The position numbers and the translations under genes are program-made. 64,000 nucleotides of DNA from positions 1-64,000 of the forward strand of contig CAZKEV010000001.1 in the NCBI GenBank assembly GCA_964551875.1. Direction: 5' to 3'. This document shows, piece after piece, positions 35,107 through 43,820 of the stretch; the stretch's first letter is position 1; every line of letters begins with the position of its first letter. This stretch comes from JACTUA01 sp964551875 (GTDB lineage Archaea > Halobacteriota > Methanomicrobia > Methanomicrobiales > JACTUA01). Below the pieces are notes generated by a model. That model had not been told where the DNA came from and ran no database searches. It worked only from the letters and a program-made list of their open reading frames with translations.

Positions 35107-35692
35107 TGCACTCACCTGCAAGGATCTCCTCGAGTATCCCCTTCTCGTCCCGGGAGAGTTTTGAGTAGCGGACCGGGGTGATGGACGAGAGGCGGTAGGT
35201 GTCGGTGAAGACCGAGATGACCTCCATGAGAGGGATCCTGAAGAGCCGGTAAGCATGTGCGGCAAGGCCCGCGAGGGGCTCCGGGGCATCGGCAGTCCGG
35301 CCGAAGATGGCGACGCAGGGTACGATCTCCGCGGATTCCGGGACCGGCTGGTAACAGAACGGGTACTTCCCGCTGCCGGTGATGTATTTGATGACCGGAT
35401 CAGCGGTCTCAAGGTCCCGCACCAGGCTGTACTCCGAGGGATCTGCGAAGTAGGAGATCCCGTAGAGGATGGAGGGGACTGGGACGCGCTCGTCAGAGAT
35501 ACCCCACTCGCAGACCGGGATACCGGCTCCTTTCGCCCGGGTGAGGCAGACAGGCACCACATAGGCCTCGAGGAGGTCCCGGGTGGAAGGGACGGTCTCC
35601 TTGCCTTCCATCTCGAGGGTGAGAATCCGGTAATACGCCTCGGTCTTGTAGGAGTAGTCCTCGCTGATGATGTAGGTGAGGCCCCCCCGCAC
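35099..35692 (-). CDS. RimK-like ATP-grasp N-terminal (RLAN) domain protein
   Basis: 197 residues matching the RLAN domain that precedes RimK-type ATP-grasp ligases (TYIISEDYSYKTEAYYRILT, then AHAYRLFRIPLMEVISVF, then YRLSSITPVRYSKLSRDEK). The GTG start at 35692 is only provisional, with no good ribosome-binding site. In-frame codons continue upstream (KKNAGRLLRRDLIHERVRGG) without a start. A better start, the ATG at 35778 (MKNPGYIRG), is in another frame and would join this frame if the G6 run near 35752-35757 had one more base. A frameshift or sequencing error in that run is therefore possible. Confidence 0.75.
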   Translation of the reverse strand: MRGGLTYIISEDYSYKTEAYYRILTLEMEGKETVPSTRDLLEAYVVPVCLTRAKGAGIPVCEWGISDERVPVPSILYGISYFADPSEYSLVRDLETADPVIKYITGSGKYPFCYQPVPESAEIVPCVAIFGRTADAPEPLAGLAAHAYRLFRIPLMEVISVFTDTYRLSSITPVRYSKLSRDEKGILEEILAGECNG

Positions 35693-36020
35693 CCTCTCGT
35701 GGATGAGGTCCCGCCGGAGAAGCCTGCCCGCGTTCTTTTTCAGAGGAGATCCCCCCGAATGTACCCGGGGTTCTTCATGAGAGGGATCCCGCTCAACGGA
35801 TCCCCCCGGGGGCTATCCATGACCCCTGCCCAGGGTGAGAGATCATGGAGAAGGGATCGTTCCTGCGTCAATGGCATGGGTGGCAGAAGAGCTGAAATAC
35901 CTGACACACCCTCCCGGTGTCCATGATGTAGTATGGGAATCCCGTTATTTCATTCTATCGCGGGGCTGGGAGCCCCTGCTCCGGCGGGAGCATGCGGTCC
36001 CCATTCCGTGAGACCCGGCA

Positions 36021-36671
36021 TCACTCGATGGTGATCCGCTCACCGGTGACCATGTAATGGATCTTCTCGGCCATCTTGCAGGCGTGGTCCCCGCAGCGCT
36101 CCAGGTAGCGGGCGACCAGCACGTAGTTCGTACAGATGGGGATTTTCTCCGGATCCTCCGTCATCGCCGTGATGCATTCCTGGAGGGTGGAGAAGAAGAG
36201 GGCATCGACCTCATCGTCCAGCTTCCCGATGGTCTCCAGGGGGGAGATACTCTCGTCCGCGTACGCCCTGATGCCCGCATCGACCATGCCACAGACGATC
36301 CTGGTCATCCTGGGGATGGCGAAGAGGCCGGGGACGGGTGGCATCTCCGAGACCTTGTTCACCACAACCGCGATATCTTTCCCGTAGATCCCGATCCGGG
36401 TAAGGTAGGTGATCATCTTCAGGGTACAGGCGATGGTGCGCAGGTCCTTTGCCATGGGCTGGTAGAGGGCCATGAGCCTGAGGGCCTCCTCCTCGATGGA
36501 GTCGTCCAGCGCGGTCAGGTTATCCCTCCGGCTCATCACCCATGCTGCCAGGTCCAGATCCCGGTTCTTCAGCGCCCGGATGGACATCTGGAGCATGGTC
36601 CGGGAGAGTGAACCCATCTCAAGGGTGTGCTCCTTCATCATGTCCAGTTCAAGATGAAACTTCTCAACCAT
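36021..36671 (-). CDS. phoU: Phosphate transport regulator PhoU
   Basis: A 216-residue all-helical protein with the two PhoU three-helix bundles. EEALRLMALYQPMAKDLRTI and RYLERCGDHACKMAEKIHYM are the two metal-binding signature helices (E/DxxxD). It is thought to bind the PstB/PstCA transporter and limit phosphate uptake. It follows pstB with an 8-bp gap. Confidence 0.93.
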   Translation of the reverse strand: MVEKFHLELDMMKEHTLEMGSLSRTMLQMSIRALKNRDLDLAAWVMSRRDNLTALDDSIEEEALRLMALYQPMAKDLRTIACTLKMITYLTRIGIYGKDIAVVVNKVSEMPPVPGLFAIPRMTRIVCGMVDAGIRAYADESISPLETIGKLDDEVDALFFSTLQECITAMTEDPEKIPICTNYVLVARYLERCGDHACKMAEKIHYMVTGERITIE

Positions 36672-36679
36672 TCCATCAC

Positions 36680-37444
36680 CTACCCGAACCGACCCGTCAC
36701 ATAGTTCGCGGTGAGCTCCTCCCGGGGGTTCTCAAAGATCCGGGTTGTCTCTCCGAACTCAATGAGCTTTCCCAAATACATGAACCCGGTGAAGTCCGAG
36801 ACCCGGGCCGCCTGCTGCATGTTATGGGTGACGATGACCACGGTATAGGTCCGCTTGAGGATATCGATGAGGTTCTCGATCTTTGCGGTTGCGATGGGAT
36901 CAAGCGCGGAGCAGGGCTCGTCCATGAGGATGATCTCCGGCTCGACCGCGAGGCAGCGGGCGATGCAGAGCCGCTGCTGCTGCCCGCCCGAGAGGCCGGT
37001 CGCCGGGTCATGGAGCCGGTCCTTCACCTCGCTCCAAAGGGCTGCGTTCTGGAGGCTCTCCTCCACGATCCGGTCAAGCTCCTTCTTCTCCGTGATACCA
37101 TGGATCCTCGGGCCGTAGGCCACGTTCTCGTACACCGACTTGGGAAAGGGGTTGGGCTTCTGGAAGACCATCCCTACCTTCTTCCTGATGGTCACGACGT
37201 CGGTCGACGGGCTGTAGATGTCCTCCCCGTCGATGAGGACGCTGCCCTCGACCCTGCAGGAATCGATCAGGTCGTTCATCCGGTTGAAGACACGGATGAG
37301 GGTGGACTTGCCGCACCCCGAGGGGCCGATGAGGGCTGTCACATGGTTCCTCTCCACCTCCATGGTGATATCGGCAAGGGCCTGCTTCTCCCCGTACCAG
37401 AGGTTCAGGTTCTTTGTCGTGATGATGGGTGTGCTCTTCTCCAT
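36680..37444 (-). CDS. pstB: Phosphate ABC transporter ATP-binding protein
   Basis: 254 residues. ALIGPSGCGKSTLIRVFNRM is the Walker A region, VGMVFQKPNPFPKSVYENVA the Q-loop typical of PstB, LSGGQQQRLCIARCLAVEP the signature, and IILMDEPCSALDPIATAKIE Walker B plus D-loop. TVVIVTHNMQQAARVSD gives the switch His. It energises phosphate import by the fused PstC-PstA permease encoded 4 bp upstream. Confidence 0.96.
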   Translation of the reverse strand: MEKSTPIITTKNLNLWYGEKQALADITMEVERNHVTALIGPSGCGKSTLIRVFNRMNDLIDSCRVEGSVLIDGEDIYSPSTDVVTIRKKVGMVFQKPNPFPKSVYENVAYGPRIHGITEKKELDRIVEESLQNAALWSEVKDRLHDPATGLSGGQQQRLCIARCLAVEPEIILMDEPCSALDPIATAKIENLIDILKRTYTVVIVTHNMQQAARVSDFTGFMYLGKLIEFGETTRIFENPREELTANYVTGRFG

Positions 37445-37448
37445 GGGG

Positions 37449-39512
37449 TTACCACCTCACGGTCTTCTGGTAATGGCCCCTGAGGAGGATGGCGACGCTG
37501 TAGATCCCGATGACGGCAGCAAGGAGGACAAGGGCGGTGCCGTACTGGTTCGTCCTCGCACCCGGCACGTTCGTGGCAAGGACAAAGAGGTGATACGGGA
37601 GGGCCATGACCGGGTCGAGCGGGGACGTGGGGAGGAACCGCTGGGAGAACACCACCGCGGTGAACAGGATGGGGGCGGTCTCCCCCGCTGCCCTCCCGAT
37701 GGCAAGGATGGCGCCCGTGAGGACCCCGGGCATGGCGGGCGGGATCACCACCCGGCTCACGGTCTGCCACCGCGTTGCCCCGAGGGCCAGGCTCCCCTCC
37801 CTGAGCCCCTGGGGGACGCACTTCAGGGCCTCCTCGGTGGTCCGGATGATGGTCGGGAGGACCATGAGCCCCAGGGTGACCTGCCCCGCGATGAGGGACA
37901 CCCCTAAATGGAGGGAGAGGACGAGGAATGCGAAGCCGAAGAGGCCGAAGACGATGGAGGGGGTCCCGTTCAGGAGGTCCACGCCGGTCCTCGCGAGCCT
38001 GACGAGGCGCCCTTCCCGGGTGTACTCGACCAGGTAGATGGCGGCCCCGATGCCGAGAGGGAGGGCGATGCCGATAGCCCCTGCCACCAGGTACAGGGTG
38101 CCCACGATGGCCGGGAAGATCCCCCCGCTCCTCCCCAGGTCCCGGGGCACCCCGGTGAGGAATTCCCAGGAGATGGCCGGGAGGCCGTTTGCGACGATAT
38201 TCCAGAGGATGACCCCCAGGATGAGAACCACGAGGAGGGTTGCACCGGAAAGGAGGGAGAAGGCAATCTTCTCGGCGATTTGTGGGGATACTCTCCTCCT
38301 GAGCAGGATGAAGGCGACAGTCACAACGAGGATGGCTGCAGCAGCCCTGTGCCCGGCAGAGAGATCGATGGCGAGGAGCACGAGGGCTCCCAGGGTGGCG
38401 ATTGCAGGGAGCCGGAGCTTTGAGTAGATGCCCCTCAGGGCGCGGGTGATCCTGTTCCGGAAGGGAATTCTCCTATCAGTCTGGCATTGGACAACCGGCA
38501 CCGGTCCGCTCCGGATCCTTCCGATAACCACCGTTGCGGCCATGTTCACGAGGAGGGTGATGGCGAGGAGGAGGAAGGCGACCCCGAAGAGGGCATGGTA
38601 GTGGGCGCTTCCGGAGGCAACCTCCCCCATCTCGATCCCCAGGGTGCCGGTGAGGGTCCGGATAGGTGAGAAGACGTTCGTGATGGGGGAGGGGATGATG
38701 GCCGCGTTCCCTGTGACCATGAGCACCGCCATCGTCTCTCCGAGGGCCCTGCCTGTGCCCAGAATGATGGCGGCAGTGATCCCGGAGAAGGCCGAGGGTA
38801 TCACCACCCGGCTCATGGTCTGCCACCGGGTAGCCCCTATGGCCAGGCTCCCTTCCCGGAACTCCCGGGGAACTGCTCTTATGGCATCCTCGGAGACCGA
38901 GGTGATGGTGGGGAGGGCCATGACGGCAAGGAGGATGGAACCGGCGAGCCAGGTGAGGCCTGATCCAAGGTCGAAGGTGACCCGGAGGACCTCGGTGAGG
39001 ATGACGAGGCCGAAGAAACCGTACACCACGGACGGGATCCCTGCCAGGAGCTCGATGGCAGGCTTGAGGATGCTTCTTGTCCGGGGAGAGGCGATCTCGG
39101 CGATGAAGATGGCGCATCCCAGGGAGAGGGGGATGGCGATGGCCATAGCGCCGAGGGTAACGAGGATGGTGCCGGCGATGAGGGGAAGGGTGCCGTACTC
39201 CGGCGGGATCCCCGTCGGATCCCAGGTACCTCCGGTGATGAAGTTCCCGATCCCGGCCAGCGGGAAGATGGGGGAAGCCTCGAGGAAGAGGTAGGCCAGG
39301 ATGAAGAGTACCGAAACGATGGCGGCGAGGGATGCAAGGAAGAGGAGCGCATGGATCGCCTCCTCCTTTCCGAACCGCCAGGAGGATCCGGGCGCGCCTG
39401 CAGGCTCCGGGTGGGCGGGAGAATGGCAGGTTACCCCGGGGTCGGGCAGCACCAGGTTATGAGGGGATGCAGGCCCCGGGGAATGTCCTAGGATAGACAT
39501 CAATCGGTTCAC
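37449..39512 (-). CDS. Fused phosphate permease PstC-PstA
   Basis: 687 residues, about twice a normal permease. Residues about 50-335 read as PstC (IAEIASPRTRSILKPAIELL then AGIPSVVYGFFGLVILTEVL; EFREGSLAIGATRWQTMSRV). Residues about 400-687 read as PstA (YLVEYTREGRLVRLARTGVD then LLNGTPSIVFGLFGFAFLVL; GLREGSLALGATRWQTVSRV). Both halves keep the EAA loop that contacts PstB. Between them lies a basic loop and one or two extra membrane helices (LPAIATLGALVLLAIDLSAG), which would keep the second half in the correct orientation. There is no internal stop, so this is one continuous reading frame. It sits between pstS and pstB. Confidence 0.92.
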   Translation of the reverse strand: MNRLMSILGHSPGPASPHNLVLPDPGVTCHSPAHPEPAGAPGSSWRFGKEEAIHALLFLASLAAIVSVLFILAYLFLEASPIFPLAGIGNFITGGTWDPTGIPPEYGTLPLIAGTILVTLGAMAIAIPLSLGCAIFIAEIASPRTRSILKPAIELLAGIPSVVYGFFGLVILTEVLRVTFDLGSGLTWLAGSILLAVMALPTITSVSEDAIRAVPREFREGSLAIGATRWQTMSRVVIPSAFSGITAAIILGTGRALGETMAVLMVTGNAAIIPSPITNVFSPIRTLTGTLGIEMGEVASGSAHYHALFGVAFLLLAITLLVNMAATVVIGRIRSGPVPVVQCQTDRRIPFRNRITRALRGIYSKLRLPAIATLGALVLLAIDLSAGHRAAAAILVVTVAFILLRRRVSPQIAEKIAFSLLSGATLLVVLILGVILWNIVANGLPAISWEFLTGVPRDLGRSGGIFPAIVGTLYLVAGAIGIALPLGIGAAIYLVEYTREGRLVRLARTGVDLLNGTPSIVFGLFGFAFLVLSLHLGVSLIAGQVTLGLMVLPTIIRTTEEALKCVPQGLREGSLALGATRWQTVSRVVIPPAMPGVLTGAILAIGRAAGETAPILFTAVVFSQRFLPTSPLDPVMALPYHLFVLATNVPGARTNQYGTALVLLAAVIGIYSVAILLRGHYQKTVRW

Positions 39513-39547
39513 TCTGTCTCTCCCATCTCCCTTCCGAAGAGGGGGGT

Positions 39548-40540
39548 TCAGGAAAGGGGCACGAAGCCCTGGTCCTGGACGATCTTCTGCCCATCGGGGG
39601 AGAGGATGAAGTCGATGAAGTCCTTCGCGAGCCCTGCCGGCTGGCCTTTCGTGATCATATACAGGGGCCGGGAGATGGGATACTGGTGGGAAAGGACCGT
39701 CGCGATGGTCGGGGCGACAGGCTCTCCCTTCGAGTAGATCTTCACTGCCTTGACCGAGCTGTCAACATACCCGAGGCCCACATACCCGACGGCTGCCGGG
39801 GTCTGAGCTACCGTCTGCTTCACGGCCCCGTTGGAGTTCATCTCCCGCATGTCGGGCCGGTACTTCTCGTTCTTCATCACGGCCTCGCTGAAGTAGACCC
39901 GGGTACCCGAGGCGCTGTCACGGCCGATGATCACCGGGAAGGTGAGGGTGCCGCCCACAGAGTTCCAGCCCTGGTAGGTGTCATTATAGAGCCCGCGGAC
40001 CTGGTCCAGGGTGAGGCTCGTCACCGGGTTGGAGGGGTGGACGATGAGCACAACGGCGTCGGTTGCGACATCAACCGGAACAAGGCCCGGGTACCTGGCC
40101 TTCTCGGCATCGCTGATCTCCCGGGAGGACATCCCGATATCAGCTGTGCCCTCCCCGATAGCCTGCACCCCGACGCCCGAACCTCCGCCTGAGACCTGGA
40201 TGTCGGCGTTTCCGTTCTTCTCCATATAGGCATCGGCCGCTGCCTGGGCAATGGGGAAGACCGTGGTCGAGCCGGTGACCCGGAGCTTCCCTGCAATCTG
40301 CTGGACGGTATACGTGCCCGACGGTGCCGGGCTCACGGTTGCGGAGGGAGTCATTGTTACCGTCGGCTGAACCGGTGGTGTTGTGGCCGGAACCGTGGTT
40401 GCCGGAGCCGGTGGGACGGGGGTCTCCCCGGCCTTTGGCATGGTCTGAGGTGCTGTGCACCCCGCGGCGATGATGGCGAGGACGAAAGTTCCTGCCATGA
40501 GCAGGGTCAGGATATTCAGCTGTTTCCGAGAAGGTGCCAT
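39548..40540 (-). CDS. pstS: Phosphate-binding lipoprotein PstS
   Basis: 330 residues. The signal with lipobox LAIIAAGC is followed by a Thr/Pro linker. The binding domain has LRVTGSTTVFPIAQAAADAY, IQVSGGGSGVGVQAIGEGTA, DIGMSSREISDAEK and IIGRDSASGTRVYF, which together hold the phosphate. First gene of pstS-pstCA-pstB-phoU, divergent from the AbrB-PhoU regulator. Confidence 0.95.
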   Translation of the reverse strand: MAPSRKQLNILTLLMAGTFVLAIIAAGCTAPQTMPKAGETPVPPAPATTVPATTPPVQPTVTMTPSATVSPAPSGTYTVQQIAGKLRVTGSTTVFPIAQAAADAYMEKNGNADIQVSGGGSGVGVQAIGEGTADIGMSSREISDAEKARYPGLVPVDVATDAVVLIVHPSNPVTSLTLDQVRGLYNDTYQGWNSVGGTLTFPVIIGRDSASGTRVYFSEAVMKNEKYRPDMREMNSNGAVKQTVAQTPAAVGYVGLGYVDSSVKAVKIYSKGEPVAPTIATVLSHQYPISRPLYMITKGQPAGLAKDFIDFILSPDGQKIVQDQGFVPLS

Positions 40541-40650
40541 TCTTCACCGCTCAGGTACTCAGCAGGGTGATTATATAGAGGTGTTCGAAGTAAACTATAT
40601 ATCTATATATAATATCCATAGATACATAGAGATCAGGCTACGTGGTTGCC
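40541..40650. promoter_or_regulatory. Divergent promoter/operator between pstS and the AbrB-PhoU regulator
   Basis: A 40-bp strongly AT-rich segment (40585-40625) contains TATATATCTATATATAATAT and near-palindromic repeats. It would provide TATA boxes for both directions. Its position between a phosphate operon and a regulator with a swapped-hairpin DNA-binding domain suggests the regulator's own operator, though no binding site is established. Confidence 0.5.
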
Positions 40651-41718
40651 ATGGAGGTCAGGAAGGTCCAGGTCACCGGCGGGGCGTCGTACATCATCTC
40701 CCTGCCCAAGGAATGGGCGAGGTCCCAGAAGATCGGCAAGAACGACCCCCTCGGGGTGCTCGTCCAGCCCGACGGGACACTCCTCATCACCCCGAAGATA
40801 TCCCCGGAGGGGGTCACGAGGGAGCGGACCTTCGATGTCTACCCGGAGATGGACCCGGTCTTTCTCTTCCGGCTCCTCATCGCCACGTACATCGCCGGCT
40901 ACTCCATCATCCGTCTCCGTGCCGCGGGCAGCCTCCCCCCCTTTGTCCGCTCTGTCGTGAGGGACTTCACCCAGATGACCATCGGCCAGGAGGTGGCCGA
41001 GGAGACCGAGGCATCCCTCACGGTAAAAGACCTCCTCAACCCGAGGGAGATGCCCATGGACCGCACCCTGAGCCGCATGGCGGTCATCGTCCGGTCCATG
41101 CACCAGGATGCCATCACCTCTCTCCTCACCGCGAACAGCGAGCTTGCGGTGGACGTCATGAAGCGGGACAACGACGTGGACCGGCTCCACTGGCTCGTGG
41201 CCCGGCAGTACAACCTGATCCTCTCTGACCCGAACCTCGCCCGGTCCATGAAGATCACCCCGGGGACGGCATCGAGTTTCTACATCCACTCCCGGCTTGT
41301 CGAGCGCATCGGCGACCACGGGGTGCGTATCGCGGAGAACGCCGTAAAACTCAGGGAGAAGCGGCTCGAGGCCGCTGAGAAGAATTCCCTCAAGGAGTCC
41401 ATGGATATGGCGCTCCGGCTCTTCTCCCTGGGGATCGAGGCCTTCTCGTCCAGCGACCCGGGGGCGTCCCACCGGGTCATCGAGCTCGCAGCCCCCCTGG
41501 AGGCGCGGTGCGCCGAGATGGACGCCATGGCCCAGCACCACAAGGGAGAGATCGCAACCGCCCTCGTGGACATCATCGGCTCTATCAGGAGGATCGGGGA
41601 ATACACCGAGGATATCTGCGAGAACGCCATCAACCACCTGGTGGCAGAGGGGATGCTTGTGCCGCAACCGGGCGCGGGGATCTCCAGGGAGAAAGGATCC
41701 TTCCGGGCTACCCGGTGA
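40642..41718 (+). CDS. Phosphate uptake regulator, AbrB/SpoVT domain fused to PhoU
   Basis: About 355 residues. The N-terminal AbrB-type swapped hairpin (VRKVQVTGGASYIISLPKEW) suggests DNA binding. The rest is PhoU-like (IHSRLVERIGDHGVRIAENA and IGSIRRIGEYTEDICENAIN are the paired metal-binding helices). The GTG at 40642 or ATG at 40651 (MEVRKVQV) may start it; the latter is more like homologues. Location divergent from pstS fits control of phosphate uptake in response to transporter state. Confidence 0.88.
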   Translation: MVAMEVRKVQVTGGASYIISLPKEWARSQKIGKNDPLGVLVQPDGTLLITPKISPEGVTRERTFDVYPEMDPVFLFRLLIATYIAGYSIIRLRAAGSLPPFVRSVVRDFTQMTIGQEVAEETEASLTVKDLLNPREMPMDRTLSRMAVIVRSMHQDAITSLLTANSELAVDVMKRDNDVDRLHWLVARQYNLILSDPNLARSMKITPGTASSFYIHSRLVERIGDHGVRIAENAVKLREKRLEAAEKNSLKESMDMALRLFSLGIEAFSSSDPGASHRVIELAAPLEARCAEMDAMAQHHKGEIATALVDIIGSIRRIGEYTEDICENAINHLVAEGMLVPQPGAGISREKGSFRATR

Positions 41719-41796
41719 CCGGGCCGGCCTTTGCGTGCCCCTTCTCCGGAAACTATAACATGATCCGCGGATCAAGGAGTAATCCGGGGTGGTGCA

Positions 41797-42189
41797 GTGG
41801 AGGGTTCCCCTGTGATCGAGGTCGATGACCGCTCGTTCCATGACCAGGTGGAGAAGGCGAACCTCCCGGTGGCGGTGATGTTCTATACCCCGACATGCGT
41901 TCATTGCCGTGCCATGGCGCCCTACTATGCCCAGTACGCCCAGGAATACAAGGACAAGGTCCTCTTCGCCCGTGTCGATGTATCGGTGAACCTCTTCACG
42001 GGCGAGCGCTACGGGGTGAAGGGAACGCCCACCTTCAAGTTCTTCTGCCAGGGGCGCCCGGTCACCGAGCTCGTCGGGGCGGTCTACCCGGCTATCCTGA
42101 AACGGACAGTGGACGAGGTCCTCGTCCACGGAAAGGAGTGCATCAGCAAGTCAACCGAGATCGACTACGAGATCAGCGGCTACGCGTGA
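41797..42189 (+). CDS. Thioredoxin-fold protein with CVHC active site
   Basis: 130 residues from a GTG. Thioredoxin core: VAVMFYTPTCVHCRAMAPYY puts the redox pair at residues 34 and 37, DKVLFARVDVSVNLFTGERY and GVKGTPTFKFFCQGRPV give the cis-Pro. The CVHC centre differs from classical CGPC and suggests a different redox potential or a role as disulfide isomerase or carrier. An additional Cys lies near the C-terminus (GKECIS). Cytoplasmic; no signal peptide. Confidence 0.85.
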   Translation: MEGSPVIEVDDRSFHDQVEKANLPVAVMFYTPTCVHCRAMAPYYAQYAQEYKDKVLFARVDVSVNLFTGERYGVKGTPTFKFFCQGRPVTELVGAVYPAILKRTVDEVLVHGKECISKSTEIDYEISGYA

Positions 42190-42197
42190 ATCAGGTA

Positions 42198-42325
42198 TAT
42201 TGCTCCTGTTTCTACAATAAGACAATCCGGATAATTCAGCCTTTTTCCTCATTAAGCGTTTTATTGCTCCGATTTCTGCACTAAGCGCAGTCCAGATTTC
42301 TCAACCTTTTCCTCATCAGGCGGTT
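42198..42325. repeat. Imperfect tandem repeat, two units of 64 bp
   Basis: Unit 1 (42198-42261) and unit 2 (42262-42325) both begin TATTGCTCC, contain TTTCT and AAG in the middle, and end with CCTTTTTCCTCAT or CCTTTTCCTCAT plus a GCGTTT/GCGGTTT tail. This is the AT-richer part of the gap between the thioredoxin and BofA-like genes. T-rich runs in each unit could act as archaeal transcription terminators for the thioredoxin gene. Confidence 0.6.
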
Positions 42326-42454
42326 TCATGGGGAAGCAGTTGATCTCTGCCCGCAAGGGTTTTCACCCCCGCCGCCCGGGCATCCCCTGATTTGCGACAG
42401 GGTGGTGAGACCGAACAACAATACCCTCATCACCGATGGAGGATATGATACTGT

Positions 42455-42724
42455 ATGGCACTGATCGGCCTTCTCGTCCTTCTCCTGGTCATCATCGCCT
42501 TTGCAGCGGTCGTGTACTTCGTCATCAGGAACATCGGGCACCTGGTGATCAACTCGATTGTCGGGCTCGTGACCCTTCTTGCCGTGAATTCCTTTCATGT
42601 GATGCAGTATGCAGGGAAACCCGACATCGGGGTTGAGTGGATCACGGTCATCATCTGCGCCCTCGCCGGGCTGCCCGGGGCGGTTCTCCTGGTCATCCTC
42701 GCCCTCTTCGGGATCACGCTCTGA
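42455..42724 (+). CDS. BofA-family small membrane protein
   Basis: 89 residues with two to three membrane helices (ALIGLLVLLLVIIAFAAVVY, LVINSIVGLVTLLAVNSFHV, WITVIICALAGLPGAVLLVI). The IVGLVTLLAVN and GLPGA segments resemble the BofA/SigmaK-processing-inhibitor family, which in archaea has no known sporulation role. Function unknown. Confidence 0.72.
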   Translation: MALIGLLVLLLVIIAFAAVVYFVIRNIGHLVINSIVGLVTLLAVNSFHVMQYAGKPDIGVEWITVIICALAGLPGAVLLVILALFGITL

Positions 42725-42748
42725 TCCCGGGGATCCGCCGTCACTGTT

Positions 42749-43156
42749 TTAGTATTCATCCTGGGGCTTTGAGGTCACCGCCTCCTCCACTTCGGGTGCG
42801 AGGAGCCAGAGTGCTTCGCGGACCTTTTCGCGGATCCCGGGATCCCGATGGTCCTGCATCCGGTCGAGCCTGGCGATCACCCCCTGGCTGACCAGGGCTT
42901 CTTCCTCCCCTGCATTAGCAATGGCGATGATGATCGCAAGGGCCGATCGGACGATGTGCATATTTCTCTCCCCGAGAAGGCCGGTGATGATTTCGATACC
43001 CTCCCCGAGGATCAGATCGTCAGGCCTCCAGTCCTCGTCCTCGGTGCTCACCGCCAGGGCTTCAGCTGCGGTCTCCCGCACAGCTTCCCTCGGATCCGCG
43101 AGCCGGGCGAGCAGGTCCCCGGTGATCTCCCGTTGTGCCTCCAGTTCTTCTGACAT
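42749..43156 (-). CDS. HEAT-repeat protein
   Basis: 135 residues made of about three HEAT/armadillo-type helical pairs (DLLARLADPREAVRETAAEA, ITGLLGERNMHIVRSALAII, RLDRMQDHRDPGIREKVREA). It probably mediates protein binding. It is convergent with the BofA-like gene. Confidence 0.7.
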   Translation of the reverse strand: MSEELEAQREITGDLLARLADPREAVRETAAEALAVSTEDEDWRPDDLILGEGIEIITGLLGERNMHIVRSALAIIIAIANAGEEEALVSQGVIARLDRMQDHRDPGIREKVREALWLLAPEVEEAVTSKPQDEY

Positions 43157-43362
43157 CTTCTTTCCCTGCCTCTTCAGGTCGATGGACGGGAGGGTACTGC
43201 ACGGGAAGGGTTAAAAACCTGATGGTTCCTGGGGCCTGAAACGATCCCTCTCAGCCCATATCAAATTCCCCGCGCCGGGAAGGAGTGTACCGGCAGGTTC
43301 ACCGGGATCGGCTGCGAAACTCTCCCGAATTCTTGGGAAAAAAAGGTTGATTTCAGGGCGAT

Positions 43363-43668
43363 CTACTTCTTTGTCACCTTCGCTTCCTTGAACAGGTACT
43401 TCGCGACCAGGAAGATGACGAAGGCGATGATGATGAAGTTGATCAGCTCACCGAGGAATGCCCCCCATCCGATCTTGAAGGGCCCGATGGCAAATACCGC
43501 AGTCTTCCAGTCCCCGCCGGGGAGCAGGGGCGCGATGATGGCCATGATGATGTTGTCGACCAGGGACTTGATAACCGCGGTCGATGCAACGCCCATGATG
43601 AAGGCGATGGCAAGGGGGATGACCTTGTACTCATAGAGGAAGTCCATGAACTCCTTGATAAGACCCAT
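43363..43668 (-). CDS. mscL: Large-conductance mechanosensitive channel
   Basis: 101 residues from the ATG at 43668 (MGLIKEFMDFLYEYKVIPLA). The first helix IAFIMGVASTAVIKSLVDNI, the loop with GGDWKTAVFAIGPFKIGWG, and the second helix LINFIIIAFVIFLVAKYLFK match MscL. It opens under membrane tension to release solutes in osmotic down-shock. An ATG at 43698 is in frame but adds a non-family leader. Confidence 0.93.
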   Translation of the reverse strand: MGLIKEFMDFLYEYKVIPLAIAFIMGVASTAVIKSLVDNIIMAIIAPLLPGGDWKTAVFAIGPFKIGWGAFLGELINFIIIAFVIFLVAKYLFKEAKVTKK

Positions 43669-43789
43669 TTGTAAAACACCTCGCACAAAAGAAGGCAAAC
43701 CCCCTATTTATCCATTGTGAAATGGTGCTGAACGGACGGCCCGATCCCGGGCCTGCCCCTTGAGCCTCCTTTTTGCCAATTGAGAGAAA

Positions 43790-43801
43790 GCGTATATAAT
43801 C
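43790..43801 (+). promoter_or_regulatory. TATA box for the S16 protease gene
   Basis: CGTATATAATCC lies 20-31 bp before the ATG at 43821. This is so close that the transcript would be nearly leaderless. No other AT-rich site is nearby. Confidence 0.55.
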
Positions 43802-43820
43802 CATCTGCTCACGCTGGTGC

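Noticed and set aside
40633..42129. 498-codon minus-strand frame opposite the AbrB-PhoU regulator and thioredoxin genes
   Set aside because: Both plus-strand genes are certain; this is a shadow.
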